From: Cerrena zonata
Lineage: Eukaryota; Basidiomycota; Agaricomycetes; Polyporales; Cerrenaceae
Assembly: GCA_038087015.1 (NCBI GenBank)
Contig: JASBNA010000004.1
Span: 1,426,001-1,490,000 of the forward strand
DNA: 64,000 bases
Reading direction: 5' to 3'
The stretch's first letter is position 1, and every line of letters begins with the position of its first letter. The notes under the pieces are model-generated. The model was not told the DNA's origin. It made no database searches and saw nothing but the letters and a program-made list of their open reading frames with translations. Below, one piece after another: positions 10,949-22,553 of the stretch. The translations under genes and the position numbers were made by a program.

Positions 10949-13100
10949 TTATGTACTAAATAAAACAAAGAGAGAACATACCTCTGGATAGGTAATGGGA
11001 TTGATAAAAATGACAATTCGACTGGAAGTACAATACAGACATATTAGATTGGCTTGAATAATGCAGTAGGTTTGACTCCATTTGGTCAGATTGTCATCCA
11101 AGTTTTGGACAACTTTGGCCCGGGCTTCAATATTGTCGATAGACATGTACAACCAATACTGAATATTTCTAAGCATATATAGTAAAGGAGGACAGCGAGT
11201 TTTGTCGACATAGTTGTTAAGCACATCCAAAAAGATAATTTGGAGTGCTTTTTCGAATACACCCAGGATGACAAATTCGACAAAGTCTGAAGTCGCGAAG
11301 TGAACTCCAATAATCCAACCCCTGATAGAGTAGAGAGATGGTTCCCTAATGAATTCAGGATCAGGAACACCTGCAATATGCAACCAAATTCTATCATTGA
11401 ATCTAATGAACGGATGATCCATGAAGGGACGGAAAAGACCAATGCGATGAGGGAATTGAAGCAGATTCTTGCTACAATACATAAATTCCCCCTCGATTAT
11501 GATCCCTGGGACCTGATCTAAATTGTCAGAAGAATATTCGAGGTTTGGTACTTCAGGAGGAGGTTCGGGATAATAGTGCGCAAGACCAGAGGCCTGAAGA
11601 AGTCGGTGCCTTAACATTATAGAAGATGGGAGTTGAACGACAAGAAGAAACAAGTAGTCGACAGCCAAGTTACACTATATATTGGAACAAGAAGACTTAC
11701 TGGTAAGCAGGATCTTGATCGGACAGATTGTTGTAATCTGCTTGCGAACAAAGAAGGACCAGATATTCAGCCAGAAAACCCCATCCTATTTCTGACATAA
11801 ATCAAATTTGAGGTACCAGATACTTGTAAGCCAAAAGGTATCAGTCAGAACAAGGAATACATTCACTGCCAAGACCATTAAAAGTGTTATTCTATGTTCA
11901 TTGATATGTTCTAAAATTAACTTGACACCATGGATTAAAGTTAAAGCTATTTCTCTCCTTCGAAGAACGAGTCTAATTGCAACAAAAACCCTTTTTGCAT
12001 CATACTTCAGAAATAGTGCATGTCTTGCAGTTTCTAAACAAAAGACAGAAAATCTTATAGCAACACCATATAAATTGAAGTCCACCCAGAAAGCAAAAAT
12101 TGGTACAAGTATAATCAATCCAAGAAACTTAACTGGACATCTAACTCTTGCATATTATTACAAACTGGAATACAGATAAACTTTGGGAGCCCAAGAAAAA
12201 CCAGTGATAGCAGGCAATTAAAAAGTCAACTTATCCCTACAAATAATGAATATCAGCAAAAATATCTTAAAGAAAATCTTGGTGATCGTATGACTACTGA
12301 ATCTCCGAAAAACTCCTATTAAAAATTTGATTATTGTTCAAATCTAAAATGGGAAATCAATTCTTACCAAGGAAATAGAGGTTAAAACAGAACCCATCTG
12401 CAAAAGTTCTGATGTCCCCAGAATATGTGTCTCCATTCCACAAAGAGCAGGAAGACCGGTCTTGACAAATCTAGACCAGTTGGACATAATAGAATCCACC
12501 AAAGGAAGAAGTGCGGATGCACAAGCTTTGTAAGAATGATAGGGTAGGAATATCCATTTAGAATGACCATTTTCCTATTGAATCAATTGAGGGAGATTTT
12601 TGTGGTCAATATGACGTCGTAAGGATACTAAGTAGAAGATTTGAAGATGGCCTTGAAAGATCCTGACCATGGTAAAGGTGATGTGAATGGGATTTGCATT
12701 GGCAACTCCAACGACAAAACACTCGATTTCTCTGGACTTGTCTCTTCGGAGAGAGGTTGAAGGATTGTCATCAGGCAGCACCAAGACTAAGGACAGACCC
12801 AACTTCAATATAGGGACCACTTTTGTCAAAGGGTCAACCTGAAAGAAGTGAGGTTCAAGGTTATCTTTGGCACGGTGATAGAAGTAGATGGGCAGAAACA
12901 CCCTATCATTGATGATGCAATGGGACTTGAAGTGATTGAGAGAGAGTTCAAATCAAGAGGATACTTGATGTCTTTCAATCAGTTCGAACTGATCTGAGAT
13001 GGGTGAAGTTGATTTGGTACCACAGCAGCAAAAGAATGGCATAGTGGAGTTTGGCAGTAAGAGAGAGTTGAAGTAAAAGCACATAGCAGTAGTCTTAGAA
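10949..13100 (-). pseudogene. Unrecognised multi-exon gene relic, partly hydrophobic
   Basis: On the minus strand, coding-like blocks occur at about 12575-12901, 12368-12570, 11786-12118 and 10949-11668. The last is an uninterrupted 239-codon frame including IIIEGEFMYCSKNLLQFPHR and ending at 10949. Plausible 5' splice sites are GTAAGA at 12362-12367 and GTAAGT at 11697-11702. An in-frame TAG lies near 12575. The 11.8-12.1 kb block and the segment upstream of 12.9 kb are strongly hydrophobic, suggesting membrane helices. I cannot assign a family. It converges on the 6468-9090 relic. Confidence 0.4.
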
Positions 13101-13465
13101 GAGATGACCAAAGTTGAAGTCAAGAATGCACAGTAACAACTGTTGTGCGCTAATCAAAATTCCATTGGCAAAAAAAGAACATTTCAAATAGGACCCACAA
13201 GAAATCGAAGGGCCCAGTAGAGCACTGGCCAGCTACATTCCCATCAGAAAAGTCCTTGACATTATTTGTTTCTAAACCTGTACCTGAAAAGTGAGGCAGC
13301 AGATACATGAGTTGTTGACCAGGTGATTTGTATGTATTTCCAGCACTCTATATATCCTGTTCACCTTATGCTCAAAAAAGTGAAAAGCATACAACAATCC
13401 TAACAAATTACGTACCTGCATATCTCAATCAACACATTTAACCCTTTCCCTCAACAACACACTAA

Positions 13466-16400
13466 TTGATTCAAACTCCAAGCAAACTACTATTATCATT
13501 TAATTTCACTAGACCAAATATGGAGCAGAAATGTAATGTCCATCAATCCCATCAGAACAAACTCATCCATCTAGTTAGGGAATCTTCGAAGCAAGTTGAT
13601 CCAAATGAACCACTTCAATGCATCTATGCATACCTGGAAAGCGATGACAACATTATTATGAAAATGTCAAGTACAGTCAATACTGCTTACAAATGAGTGA
13701 ACAAAAAGATCAAACCAGTCCCAGGAGTGTTTCCAGAAGAATCGTGAGTACATAGACGATTCCCAGAAGACCCTTTGAAAAGTCTTCCTCCATTAACCCA
13801 GCAACCTCCAGAGTTTGAAAGCAATGGGAGACTAACCAAAGAATGCTTAGAAAAATTGAATATAAACTCTGACAAATTCTTATGGTCAGAAGAAGAGAAG
13901 TTGTTCTCTCATATACTTCAACTTAACCAGCATACTTTAGTATTTGAAGAAGATGAAAGGAGAACCTTTCGAGAAGACTATTTCACACCGTACATAATCC
14001 CAACCATACCTCACGTCCCATGGGCATTCCAGAACATACCCATTCCTCCAGGATTAAGAGAACAAGTTGTAGACTTACTGAAGGAAAAGATGGCAGCAGG
14101 AGTTTATGAACCAAGCCAATCCTCATATCAATCACATTGGTTCTGTGTCCTGAAAAAGAATGGCAAACTGCGAATTGTACATGACTTACAACCACTCAAT
14201 GCCATATCTATTCGAGATGCTGGCTTACCCTTTATATTAGATGTATTTGTAGAACCCTTTGCTGGACATCAGTGTTATACAGCATTCAATCTACACTGGT
14301 AATTTGATGTTAAAAAAATACATCCTAAAAGTAGAGACCTGACAGCGTTCATATCTCCTCTAGGATTGCTTAGACTGACATCACTCCCTATAGGATTTAC
14401 AAACTCACCTGCTGAATTTCAAGCTACTATGGCTTTTATCCTCAAAGATGAGATGCCTCACAAAGCTGATATATTCATTGATGACCTACCAATCAAAGGA
14501 CCAGTAACCATATATTCTGATAAAGATGGAAAGCCTGAAGTTCTGAAAGATAATCCTGGTATTCGACAATTTATTTGGGAACATGCTTATGATGTTCATC
14601 ATATAATGCATAGAGTTGGACATGCAGGAAGAACATTCTCTCCATCCAAAATTCAATTAGCATGAGGAGAAGTAATCATTTTGGGACAAAAATGTTCACC
14701 AGAAGGAAGATCACTAGACCCTGCAAAGGTAGATAAAGTCAAGAACTGGCCACCATTGAAGACATCCAAGAATGTTCGAGAATTCCTAGGACTATGTGGA
14801 ACTGTTAGAATCTGGATTAAGGACTACTCCAGCAGGGCTCGTCCACTAACAGAATTAATTTGACATGGAACTATCTTTGAATGGGATGAATAAAAACAAG
14901 CAGCCTTTGAAGACCTCAAGAGTGCTATAACTTCAGCTCCTGTACTCAGACCTATTTACTATATATCAGACAATCCCCTGGTGATGTCAGTAGATACAAG
15001 CAAGATTGCAGTGGGATTTATACTATCCCAAAAAGATGAAAAAGGAAGAAAGCATCCAGCACGTTATGGTTCAATTCCTATGAACGAAAGAGAAGCAAGA
15101 TATTCTCAACCCAAATTAGAATTGTATGGCCTATTTAGAGTGCTACATGCTTTTTATCTCTATTTGGTGGGAGCCAAGAAATTAGAAGTTGAGGTGGATG
15201 CTAAGTATATCAAAGGTATGCTTAAAGAACCTGATTTGCAACCCAATGCATCTATCAACAGATGGATTCAGGGAATACTCTTATTCGATTTTGACCTAAT
15301 ACATGTGCCAGCAGACAAACATAGAGGACCAGATGCATTGTCACAAAGAGAGTTAGGAGACGGGGAAGAAATTGAGGACTTTGATGACAGCTGGCTAGAT
15401 GAGGTGGCTTTATTTATAAGTGACCCCCAGGCCATTTCTGATTATTATTGTAATCCTTTCCAAATAATTCCTTCATACCTAGTCTCTGACTCACCTCAAG
15501 ATAAAGTAATGCATCAGATCAAAGAATATCTCATGACAAGAAAACTCCCTGAGTATATAAACAATCAGCAGAAACAAAAACTTGTGGCCAGAAGTAAAAA
15601 GTTTGTGATCAGAAAAGGAGAGCTATTCAAGCGAAATAGATTGAAACCACCATTAAAAGCTATCTTTTCTCTTAATCAGAGACTTGAAATCCTAAAGGCA
15701 GCACACGAAAAACTGGGACATAGAGGAGAACAGGCAGTAATGAAAACACTACAGCTGCGTTTTTACTGGCCAAATATGTGAAAAGATGCTCAACATCATA
15801 TTCGTTCATGCTATGAATGTCAACTTCGAAGCACAAGAAAAGTTGAAGTCCCACTAAAAGTATCATTTCCTAGTACACTGTTCACTAAAATATATGTGGA
15901 TATAATGTATATGAAAAAAGGTATGGGATTCCAATATATTGTAGCAGCAGGAGATGACTTATCACGAGTATCAGAAGGACGAGCACTGAGAAACATTAAA
16001 GCTAAAACATTTGCTTTATTTTTCTGGGAAGAAATTATCTGTCGATATGGAGCTGTTGGACAGATAGTCACAGATAATGGTTCAGAAGTGCAAGAGGCCT
16101 TTTCTGAATTAACAAGAAAATATGAAATTCTCCATATTTGAATTTCCCCTTATAATTCCAAGGCAAATGGTATAGTCAAACGTGGACATTTTATAATTCG
16201 AGAATCTATAATGAAAGCTTGCCAAGACAAACCAAAACAGTGGCCAATACATATCAGACATGTCTTCTTTGCTGACAAAATCACTATCAATCAATCAACT
16301 GGGACATCACCATTCTATCTTTTACATAGAGTTCATCCTGTCCTTTCATTCGATCTAATTGAAGCTACTGCAATGGTTGATGGATTCTATTCCAGAATGC

Positions 16401-16914
16401 CTACATCAGAGTTATTGACGCTGAGAATGCACCAACTAGAGAAAAGACCAGAAGACTTAGAGAGAGCTGCAGAATTGTTGGCAAAAACCAGACTCAATTC
16501 TAAAGAAAGATTTGAAAAGAAGTTCAAAAGAAGACTATTCACAGAAAACCACAAAAAGGGAACCCTGGTATTAGTACGCAGTACCACTATAGAAAAATCT
16601 ATGAACCGTAAAAGTAAACAGCAATATTTAGAAACATTTGAAGTTGTATGGAGAACTCAAGAAAGATCATATATTCTCAAAGAATTAGACGGATCGATAT
16701 GGAGTCAAAAGGTGGCAGCTTTTTATATTTTGCCTTATATCCTCAGAGACGATAAATGATTAAAGGAGTTAAAGAGACATAAACCAGATGTACCTCCAGA
16801 ACCCCAAGTCATAGACGAATGGAAAGAAGACAATAACAAAGATGAATCAGACAATGATGAAACTGATTTGTTCTTTGACAGTAAAGAAGAAATCAGCTCT
16901 GAACAAGAATTCTG
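13466..16914 (+). pseudogene. Ty3/gypsy pol: reverse transcriptase, RNase H, integrase (broken)
   Basis: One register runs through the region with in-frame stops at about 13694, 13745, 14300, 14663, 14861, 14890, 15779, 16139 and 16757. Domains in order: RT (KIKPVPGVFPEE, LRIVHDLQPLN, then active-site FIDDLPIKGP near 14480), RNase H (VMSVDTSKIAVGF near 14983), zinc-binding H2C2 (HEKLGHRG ... SCYECQ, 15700-15820), integrase core (KIYVDIMYM, IVTDNGSE near 16065, SPYNSKANGIVKRGH near 16150). The third catalytic acid of the DDE integrase is Lys where Glu is expected. An acidic tail ends at 16914. Most stops are TGA where relatives have Arg. The copy cannot encode an active polyprotein. Confidence 0.9.
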
Positions 16915-17864
16915 ACCCACAAGGAATGAGCACAGACAAAAGCATATATATAACAACAGAAATTTCGCGATTAAGAGAACATATAAGGACGATTAGATTC
17001 TGCTCCAAAATACTTCTGGTGGACATTAGAAGAAAAGAGAAACTGACCAGAATATTCAACTGGAATATTACTGGTGAAAGTGATACAGTAACTGGTCAAG
17101 CTACTTCTGGTGGGTAGACTTGATGAACAATAACTGGCCAAGATATTCATCTGGAATATTATTGGTGAATGCAACATACCTGAAGAACTGGTCAAGTTAC
17201 TTACAATAAGTAGACTTGATAAAAGATAAATTGCCAAAGTATTTAAACAAGAATAATTTGGTAAACGTGACATATTAACCTGTCTGTGTATATGCCTTAG
17301 GAAAATGAATTCGATCAAGAACATCCTGTTATAATCTTATCCCTTTTTCAAGTCAAGTAAGCAACTGGGGACAGTTGCAATTTCAAGTGACCCCCACATG
17401 TCCTGCATGAAAATGGTTTCATGCATGAACATAATAGCAAGAGACTCACTATCAATCCTCAAAGAGAATATTATTATTGATAATATTTAATTATCAAATA
17501 TGGTTTTTTTTTTACATTATAGAAGCCAACCTTAGACTTATCTGTGAAAACAGTAGCTGGAAACTGATACTGCAGATCTCTAATAATGGGACTTTACTAC
17601 TCTCACAACAAGAACCAGTGTTTCGGAATCAAGACCTGGCAATTCGGAATCAAAATGATAAAACATCAGCTGAGTCAGAGTGATGTGTTCAAGGTTCATC
17701 ATATCAAAGTATCAGGAACAAACAAGACAATGAGATCAAAGACAATATAGGAATACAAGGTTACCATGACAATATTTATCTGAAACATAGTTACTAAAAA
17801 CTTTAACTTTATTCTATATAAGTATATCCTTGTATTTTACTTAGCAACAAGTGGAGTAGACACT
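16915..17864. other. Gene-free region after gypsy pol
   Basis: No gene is seen. It includes tandem repeats at 17037-17285 and a perfect 9-bp-stem hairpin at 17404-17425 (tgcatgaaa-atgg-tttcatgca). Part of this may be the retrotransposon's 3' untranslated region. Confidence 0.5.
17037..17285 (+). repeat. Imperfect tandem repeat, unit about 93 bp, about 2.5 copies
   Basis: The unit contains aactggccaagatattcatc-like sequence, tggaatattactggtgaa, aactggtcaagctactt and agtagacttgatgaa. It starts near 17037, repeats near 17130, and a third diverged partial unit begins near 17225. No coding role is visible. Confidence 0.65.
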
Positions 17865-18280
17865 TGTCACAACCTGATTGGCTAGAGAAAGGAGGCCTCC
17901 AAAAAGAGCATAAATAGAGCCCCTCTCTTCCCTCTAAGCAAGAAGGTTGGAAGAAGTTTTCAAGCAAGCCTCTGAACTCCAGTATTTTTCCTATATTTAC
18001 CTTTAGATTAAAGTAATCTAAAGTGACTCACTAGAACCTGTCTAGTAGTCTTCCCCTCTCAGTTATAAGTCAGTAAACTAGAGATAAAGTGTCTCTCTTG
18101 TTTGTCAGTTATATTGTTCAGCGTTTAAGAGTTATATCCTGCTTTAAGTGGACATAAGTTTGTTCAGTTAAAGTCTTTAGCTTTAGCTTTTTATATTCCA
18201 GTCTCTTTCCTAGTCCTAAACCCTTAAACTCTCCTATATTCTCCCTACTCTACCTACTCTATCTACTCTTTCACAACACA
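17865..18280 (+). mobile_element. Probable LTR (of the gypsy element or of an unrelated element)
   Basis: It starts TGTCACAACC, like the 28.7-kb solo LTR (TGTCACGG), contains a TATA-like ataaatag at about 17910, and ends near cacaaca at 18278-18280. No 5-bp duplication flanks it, as expected for one LTR of a longer element. Its position 950 bp after gypsy pol suggests the 3' LTR, but the partner LTR is not in the window and a clear polypurine tract is missing. Uncertain. Confidence 0.4.
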
Positions 18281-18421
18281 CAAGTGGGCAAGTAGATAAA
18301 AACAATCCCAACTCAATGAACAACAGGGAATATTCGGTGTAACGTCTTACCCAAGATTTCTCTGCGAGGAAAGTTCATATTTAGTCCTATATAGACTAAT
18401 CACTTTCTGAGACTGACAGCG

Positions 18422-21400
18422 GTAAAACTGGAGCAATGGCCAGATATGGTGGTCAGGCTGTCCAATGACAAAGACAAGTACGTTCTAGACACTCAAGGCT
18501 TTTTTGGAGGGTGTGCAAATACTGGTGTTTTCAGGCTCATTGCAGATGCTGGAATGGACATTTTCTACTTTCGGGGGATAGGACCAGTAATAAAGTGGGT
18601 TGACAATCACAATTTTTTCTGAGTACTACGTGAACACCTGCAGGAGTACAATAAAAAGCGCCGGAGATGGAGACAGTCAATTCTGACTAACAGAGGTTAA
18701 CACAAGTCAGGAGGCCAAAATTGGTATAGAGAGAGAGTTCTTACAGATAGAAGCATTGAGGAATTCTCAGAGGACATGACACAACCCATCCAAGATTGTT
18801 CAGCTTATTCTCCACACTTTGCAGAAGATAGTCGGTATAGCTGCAACCTAGAGGATATTGACATTATCTCAAATGAATTGGGCTTTCTGTGGGAAGCATC
18901 TAAGGACCAACCATCACTAGGTATAATACCAAATTTTTTAGCATAAAAAAGCAAGGAAAGATTTTAGAAAAAGTCCCAGCTTTTTTACAAGACTTTGCAC
19001 TCTAAAAAATCAAAAAAGATTCAGAATAGTTGTAAAATCTTTTGCAGCTAAAGAAGATGAAAAGAGTCTGAATTTTTGGTCTCATAAAATTCTCTATCAC
19101 TAAACAAACCAGTCTATTAGCCTATAAATCAACTTGTTAACTTATCAACTTACTTACTAACAGTCTAATATGGCTAGAAGTCAACTAGTAAGTAGGTCAA
19201 TAGGCCTGTAAATTAAGTGATAGAAGTTTTTATGAGACCAAAGATTCTGAATCTTTTTTGATTTTTTAGAATACAAAGTCTAGTAAAAAAGCTGGGACTT
19301 TTTCTAAAATCTTTCCTTACTTTTTTATGCTAAAAAATTTGGTATTATACCTAGTGCATGGAATATGATGATCACTTTCATGGGTCTTGTTTGAGACATT
19401 TAAAACAAGACGGTAACTATTGGCAAGAACAAGAGAACAAGACAGTAACCATTGGCGAGAACAAGAGAACAAGATATTTTAATGCTATCAAGGTTTGGCA
19501 GTCAAAATGCACCCATGACCTTCAGGAGCTACAACAGCTATATGGGAAGCTTCTCCACATATCGCTCATGATCCACATGGGAAGGGCTTATCTCACTCAT
19601 CTGGAATCAATGCTCAGAATCTTCCACGACACACCCTTCAAGCTATACACTCCAGCCTTAGGCACAATCTTGGATCTAAACTGGTGGCACACAACACTCT
19701 CCTCCCCTCTACAACCATGCAAGCTTCGAGATTCCAAATCTTTCATTCGCCTAGCAGGCTACTCAGATGCTAGCTCTGGGATAGGCATAGGAGTCTGTAT
19801 TCAGGATAGGTGGAGAGTGTGGTGGCTTCATCCAGGGTGGAACAAGGATGGACGAAACATTGTGTGGGCAGAAGCCGTCGGTTTTGAACTTCTGGTCCGA
19901 GCAGTCATTCAATTCAGCAGGTCAACTCGCAACTTCATGGTCTTTGGGGGTCATCCATGGATGGCGGAACAGGCAGAGTAGGGACTCTCAGGTTAACAGT
20001 GTCTTCAAACGACTTGATCAGCTCATGAACAATGCCAACTGTGAGGTTGCAGTGGAATACATCCCAAGTGAAGCCAATCCAGCAGACAACCCCTCAAGGG
20101 GTAAACTTCCTCCCCTTGGTCAGCTTCTCCCGAAAATCCCCATCCCAGCAGAAATTGAACACTGGGTCATAGAATACAACTTCAGTACACACTCAAATGG
20201 GAAAGAACCTCCCTCAACCTTCAAGCATGCTCCACTCAACAAGTCTCCCAACAACAATATACTCCATCAACACATCTAGCAGCAACAAGCCATCGAACAT
20301 TGGTACCTCTCAAGATGCTGAAACTACTTTTGGGTCACATTTCGATCAGTCACTACGTGAGCTCAGGATACCCACAGGTCGACCAAAACCATATCCCAAA
20401 TCATTAACACCTATATCCTCTCCTTTATGTCCACACTGTCATGCTCTAGATAGGCTTCGCCTCTGGCATCCAATCCTAGCATTGATAGCAGTGAGCGAAA
20501 TATTCTCAGAAGCCAATCTAGAGCATCTAACACAACTATTAGAAGGAGGATGGAGTGATGACACTAGACAGGCTTATGGTTCAGGTTTATTAGTATATCA
20601 TGTATTGTGTGACTGACAGCAGCTCCCAGAGGCAGATCAAGCATCAGCCAGTAATGAAACTATTCTACTTTTTATCTCAGCTCTTGCTGGAGGCTACTTG
20701 AGTGATGCGATAAACAACTATGTAGCAGGTGTTTGTGCATGGCACCTTCTTTATGGTCTGTCATGGAACATAGATCATACACTGTACCAACAAGCACTCA
20801 AAAGTGCAAGGCTAAATGCATCTGCTTCCTCGAAGACCATGGAAAGGCCGCCATATCTCAAGGTACACTTAGAGCGTCTACATAGTGCCTTAGAAATTAC
20901 GAAACCTCTCAACACAGCAGTCTGGACATGTGCCACTGCTCTGTTATATGGAATTGCTCAAACCAGAAAACTCACAGTCCCGAACCTGAAAGCATTTGAG
21001 ACAGGGAAGTATGTGGATACAAAGAGTGTAGGAAAAAAGCAAGATGAGCGAAACAACATAGTCACAACAATTCACATTCCCTTCACCAAGGTGAGGCGAA
21101 ATGCAGGTAGTATAGCAGGAGAAGATATCTTTTGGGCAGTACAGCACAATATCACCGATCCAGATAGTGCCTTAAAAAATCACCTCAATGTTAACAAGCC
21201 TCAGGTGGGAGAACACCTTTTTGCCTAAACCCACATAGACGGTTCCTGACAACCACTCACATGCAACATCTTCAATCAAATAGTCAAAGATTATTTTATC
21301 AAAAAGCATTTCGAGCCCATTAGTGGACACTCCTTTTGCATTGGAGGCATGCTAGAATACCTTCTTCGTGAAATCTCATTTGAAACTGTCAAGTCAATGG

Positions 21401-21537
21401 GCCGTTGGGCTAGTGATGCCTTCTTATAATATCTTCAACAACATAGGGAAGCAATGGCACCTTTCGTGCAAGACAATCCAGCCCTTCATGCCCAACTAAC
21501 TTGACTGCAAATACCACCAATCCCTCCTGCTTGAGGC
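18422..21537 (+). mobile_element. Decayed tyrosine-recombinase (DIRS/Ngaro-type) retrotransposon
   Basis: Domain order is RT, RNase H, then tyrosine recombinase, as in Ngaro-like elements. RT remnant: GVFRLIADAG and IKWVDNHNFF (the expected VDD is VDN). RNase H/linker: LQQLYGKLLHISLMI, GYSDASSGIGIG and EYIPSEANPADNPSRG. YR: WSDDTRQAYGSG, LTVPNLKAF, HSFCIGGMLEYLLRE and KSMGRWASDAFL followed by stop-Tyr. Two expected catalytic arginines appear replaced (Gln in GIAQTRK; Cys in HSFC). Stops and a frameshift near 19.95 kb break the frame; a MITE splits it at 18915-19356. Family members insert by recombinase rather than integrase. The copy is dead. Split terminal repeats were not identified. Confidence 0.85.
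18915..19356 (+). mobile_element. CACT-ended MITE-like element, copy B (442 bp)
   Basis: The ends are CACTAGGTATAATACC and ggtattatacctagtg. The target duplication is CAT (18912-18914, 19357-19359). Very similar to copies A and C, with a slightly shorter right arm. It is inserted into the RT portion of the tyrosine-recombinase retrotransposon, so it is younger than that element. Confidence 0.88.
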
Positions 21538-21554
21538 TAAGAGTTTCCCCCCCC

Positions 21555-21632
21555 TTAGGAGGTCATCTCTCAGGACTAGTCTAATAGGATATGTCTATTC
21601 TCTTGCATATGTCGCTGAATGATACCTCCTAA
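21555..21632. repeat. Short inverted repeat downstream of the recombinase
   Basis: ttaggaggtcatc (21555-21567) pairs with gatacctcctaa (21621-21632) across about 53 bp. It lies just after the recombinase frame ends and may be part of the element's terminal region or a transcript-end hairpin. Unproven. Confidence 0.35.
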
Positions 21633-22039
21633 CAGATAGGGTATCACTTGCTCATGATCATATCCCCCACAGGGCTTGGTTTTTAAGCGCTAGCATCAGG
21701 AGGCCTTCAGCCTTTGCCCACTAGCAGCAACTTATGTCTTTCCAGGAGTCATCAGAACCTCACTATTGATCTCTCGCCTATTGTCGTAGTCTCGCTATTC
21801 ACGTCTAGCACACTTCAACCTGACCTCTTAATTATTATATCTTTGCTACTCATTTCGCTCTCATCAACAAGTACACTAGTTGGTTTTCTGTTGACTCCCA
21901 AGTCTCCAATCTTGTTTTACCTATTTCAATATTATAAAACTCTCCTTTGTAGTACCCTATGTGAACACCTCAGATCTGCAGAGACATAGACTTTGTTCAT
22001 GAAATCCATGAGCTAATGTCTCTATGACAGGTCTCTCTG

Positions 22040-22396
22040 ATGAAACTGATGAAAGCTACATTTTGGGGCAATTCTGCTTGCGTGTCTGATTTAAAGATAC
22101 AAAATATACAACATCATTTCTTGGGAAATTCGGAAGAGCTTGTGGCACTACTACATACTTGGGCATTACCTCCAAGGGCATACTTAAATTCACATCAATC
22201 TGCACCTAATAGTGCCCACAAAACAATGGTTCACTTTGTTATAGATACTGTCAAGTCAACAATGTCTAGTGAAATGGATACACTATTGCCAACCTTTTAT
22301 TCAGCCAAAGGAACTGCCGCATTTACAAAAGATGAGCTTACAAAACTCCACCCTGATTGTGTCTTGAACATGAGATCAAAACAAATGCCCCAATAA
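22040..22396 (+). CDS. Unrecognised 118-aa ORF
   Basis: ATG to TAA with non-repetitive composition, beginning MKLMKATFWGNSACVSDLKI and including HTWALPPRAYLNSHQSAPNS. No domain is recognised. The sequence just downstream (22434-22550) recurs in decayed form at 28083-28190, so this ORF probably belongs to a repeated element, not to the host gene set. The MITE copy C follows 157 bp later. There is no evidence of expression. Confidence 0.3.
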   Translation: MKLMKATFWGNSACVSDLKIQNIQHHFLGNSEELVALLHTWALPPRAYLNSHQSAPNSAHKTMVHFVIDTVKSTMSSEMDTLLPTFYSAKGTAAFTKDELTKLHPDCVLNMRSKQMPQ

Positions 22397-22433
22397 GTTG
22401 GGAAATTCTTGATCATGTGTCTACTACAGCTCG

Positions 22434-22553
22434 CCAATGTTAAAGGGTGACTTAAACCAGGGAATAGATTGACCTGGGGGACACACAAATGCTCTGAAAG
22501 ACAATGAGAGCAGTTAGAGAGCCCTGAAAGCAACCAGGCATACTAGATAGGAA
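22434..22553 (+). repeat. Dispersed repeat shared with 28083-28190
   Basis: Shared landmarks are gaaatagatt(a/g)acct, acaaatgctct and aatgagagcagtta. Relative to this copy, the 28-kb copy differs mostly by G-to-A and C-to-T changes. The parent element is unidentified. Confidence 0.6.

Noticed and set aside
17865..18280. Solo LTR
   Set aside because: No matching 5-bp duplication could be found, so I list it only as a probable LTR of a longer element.
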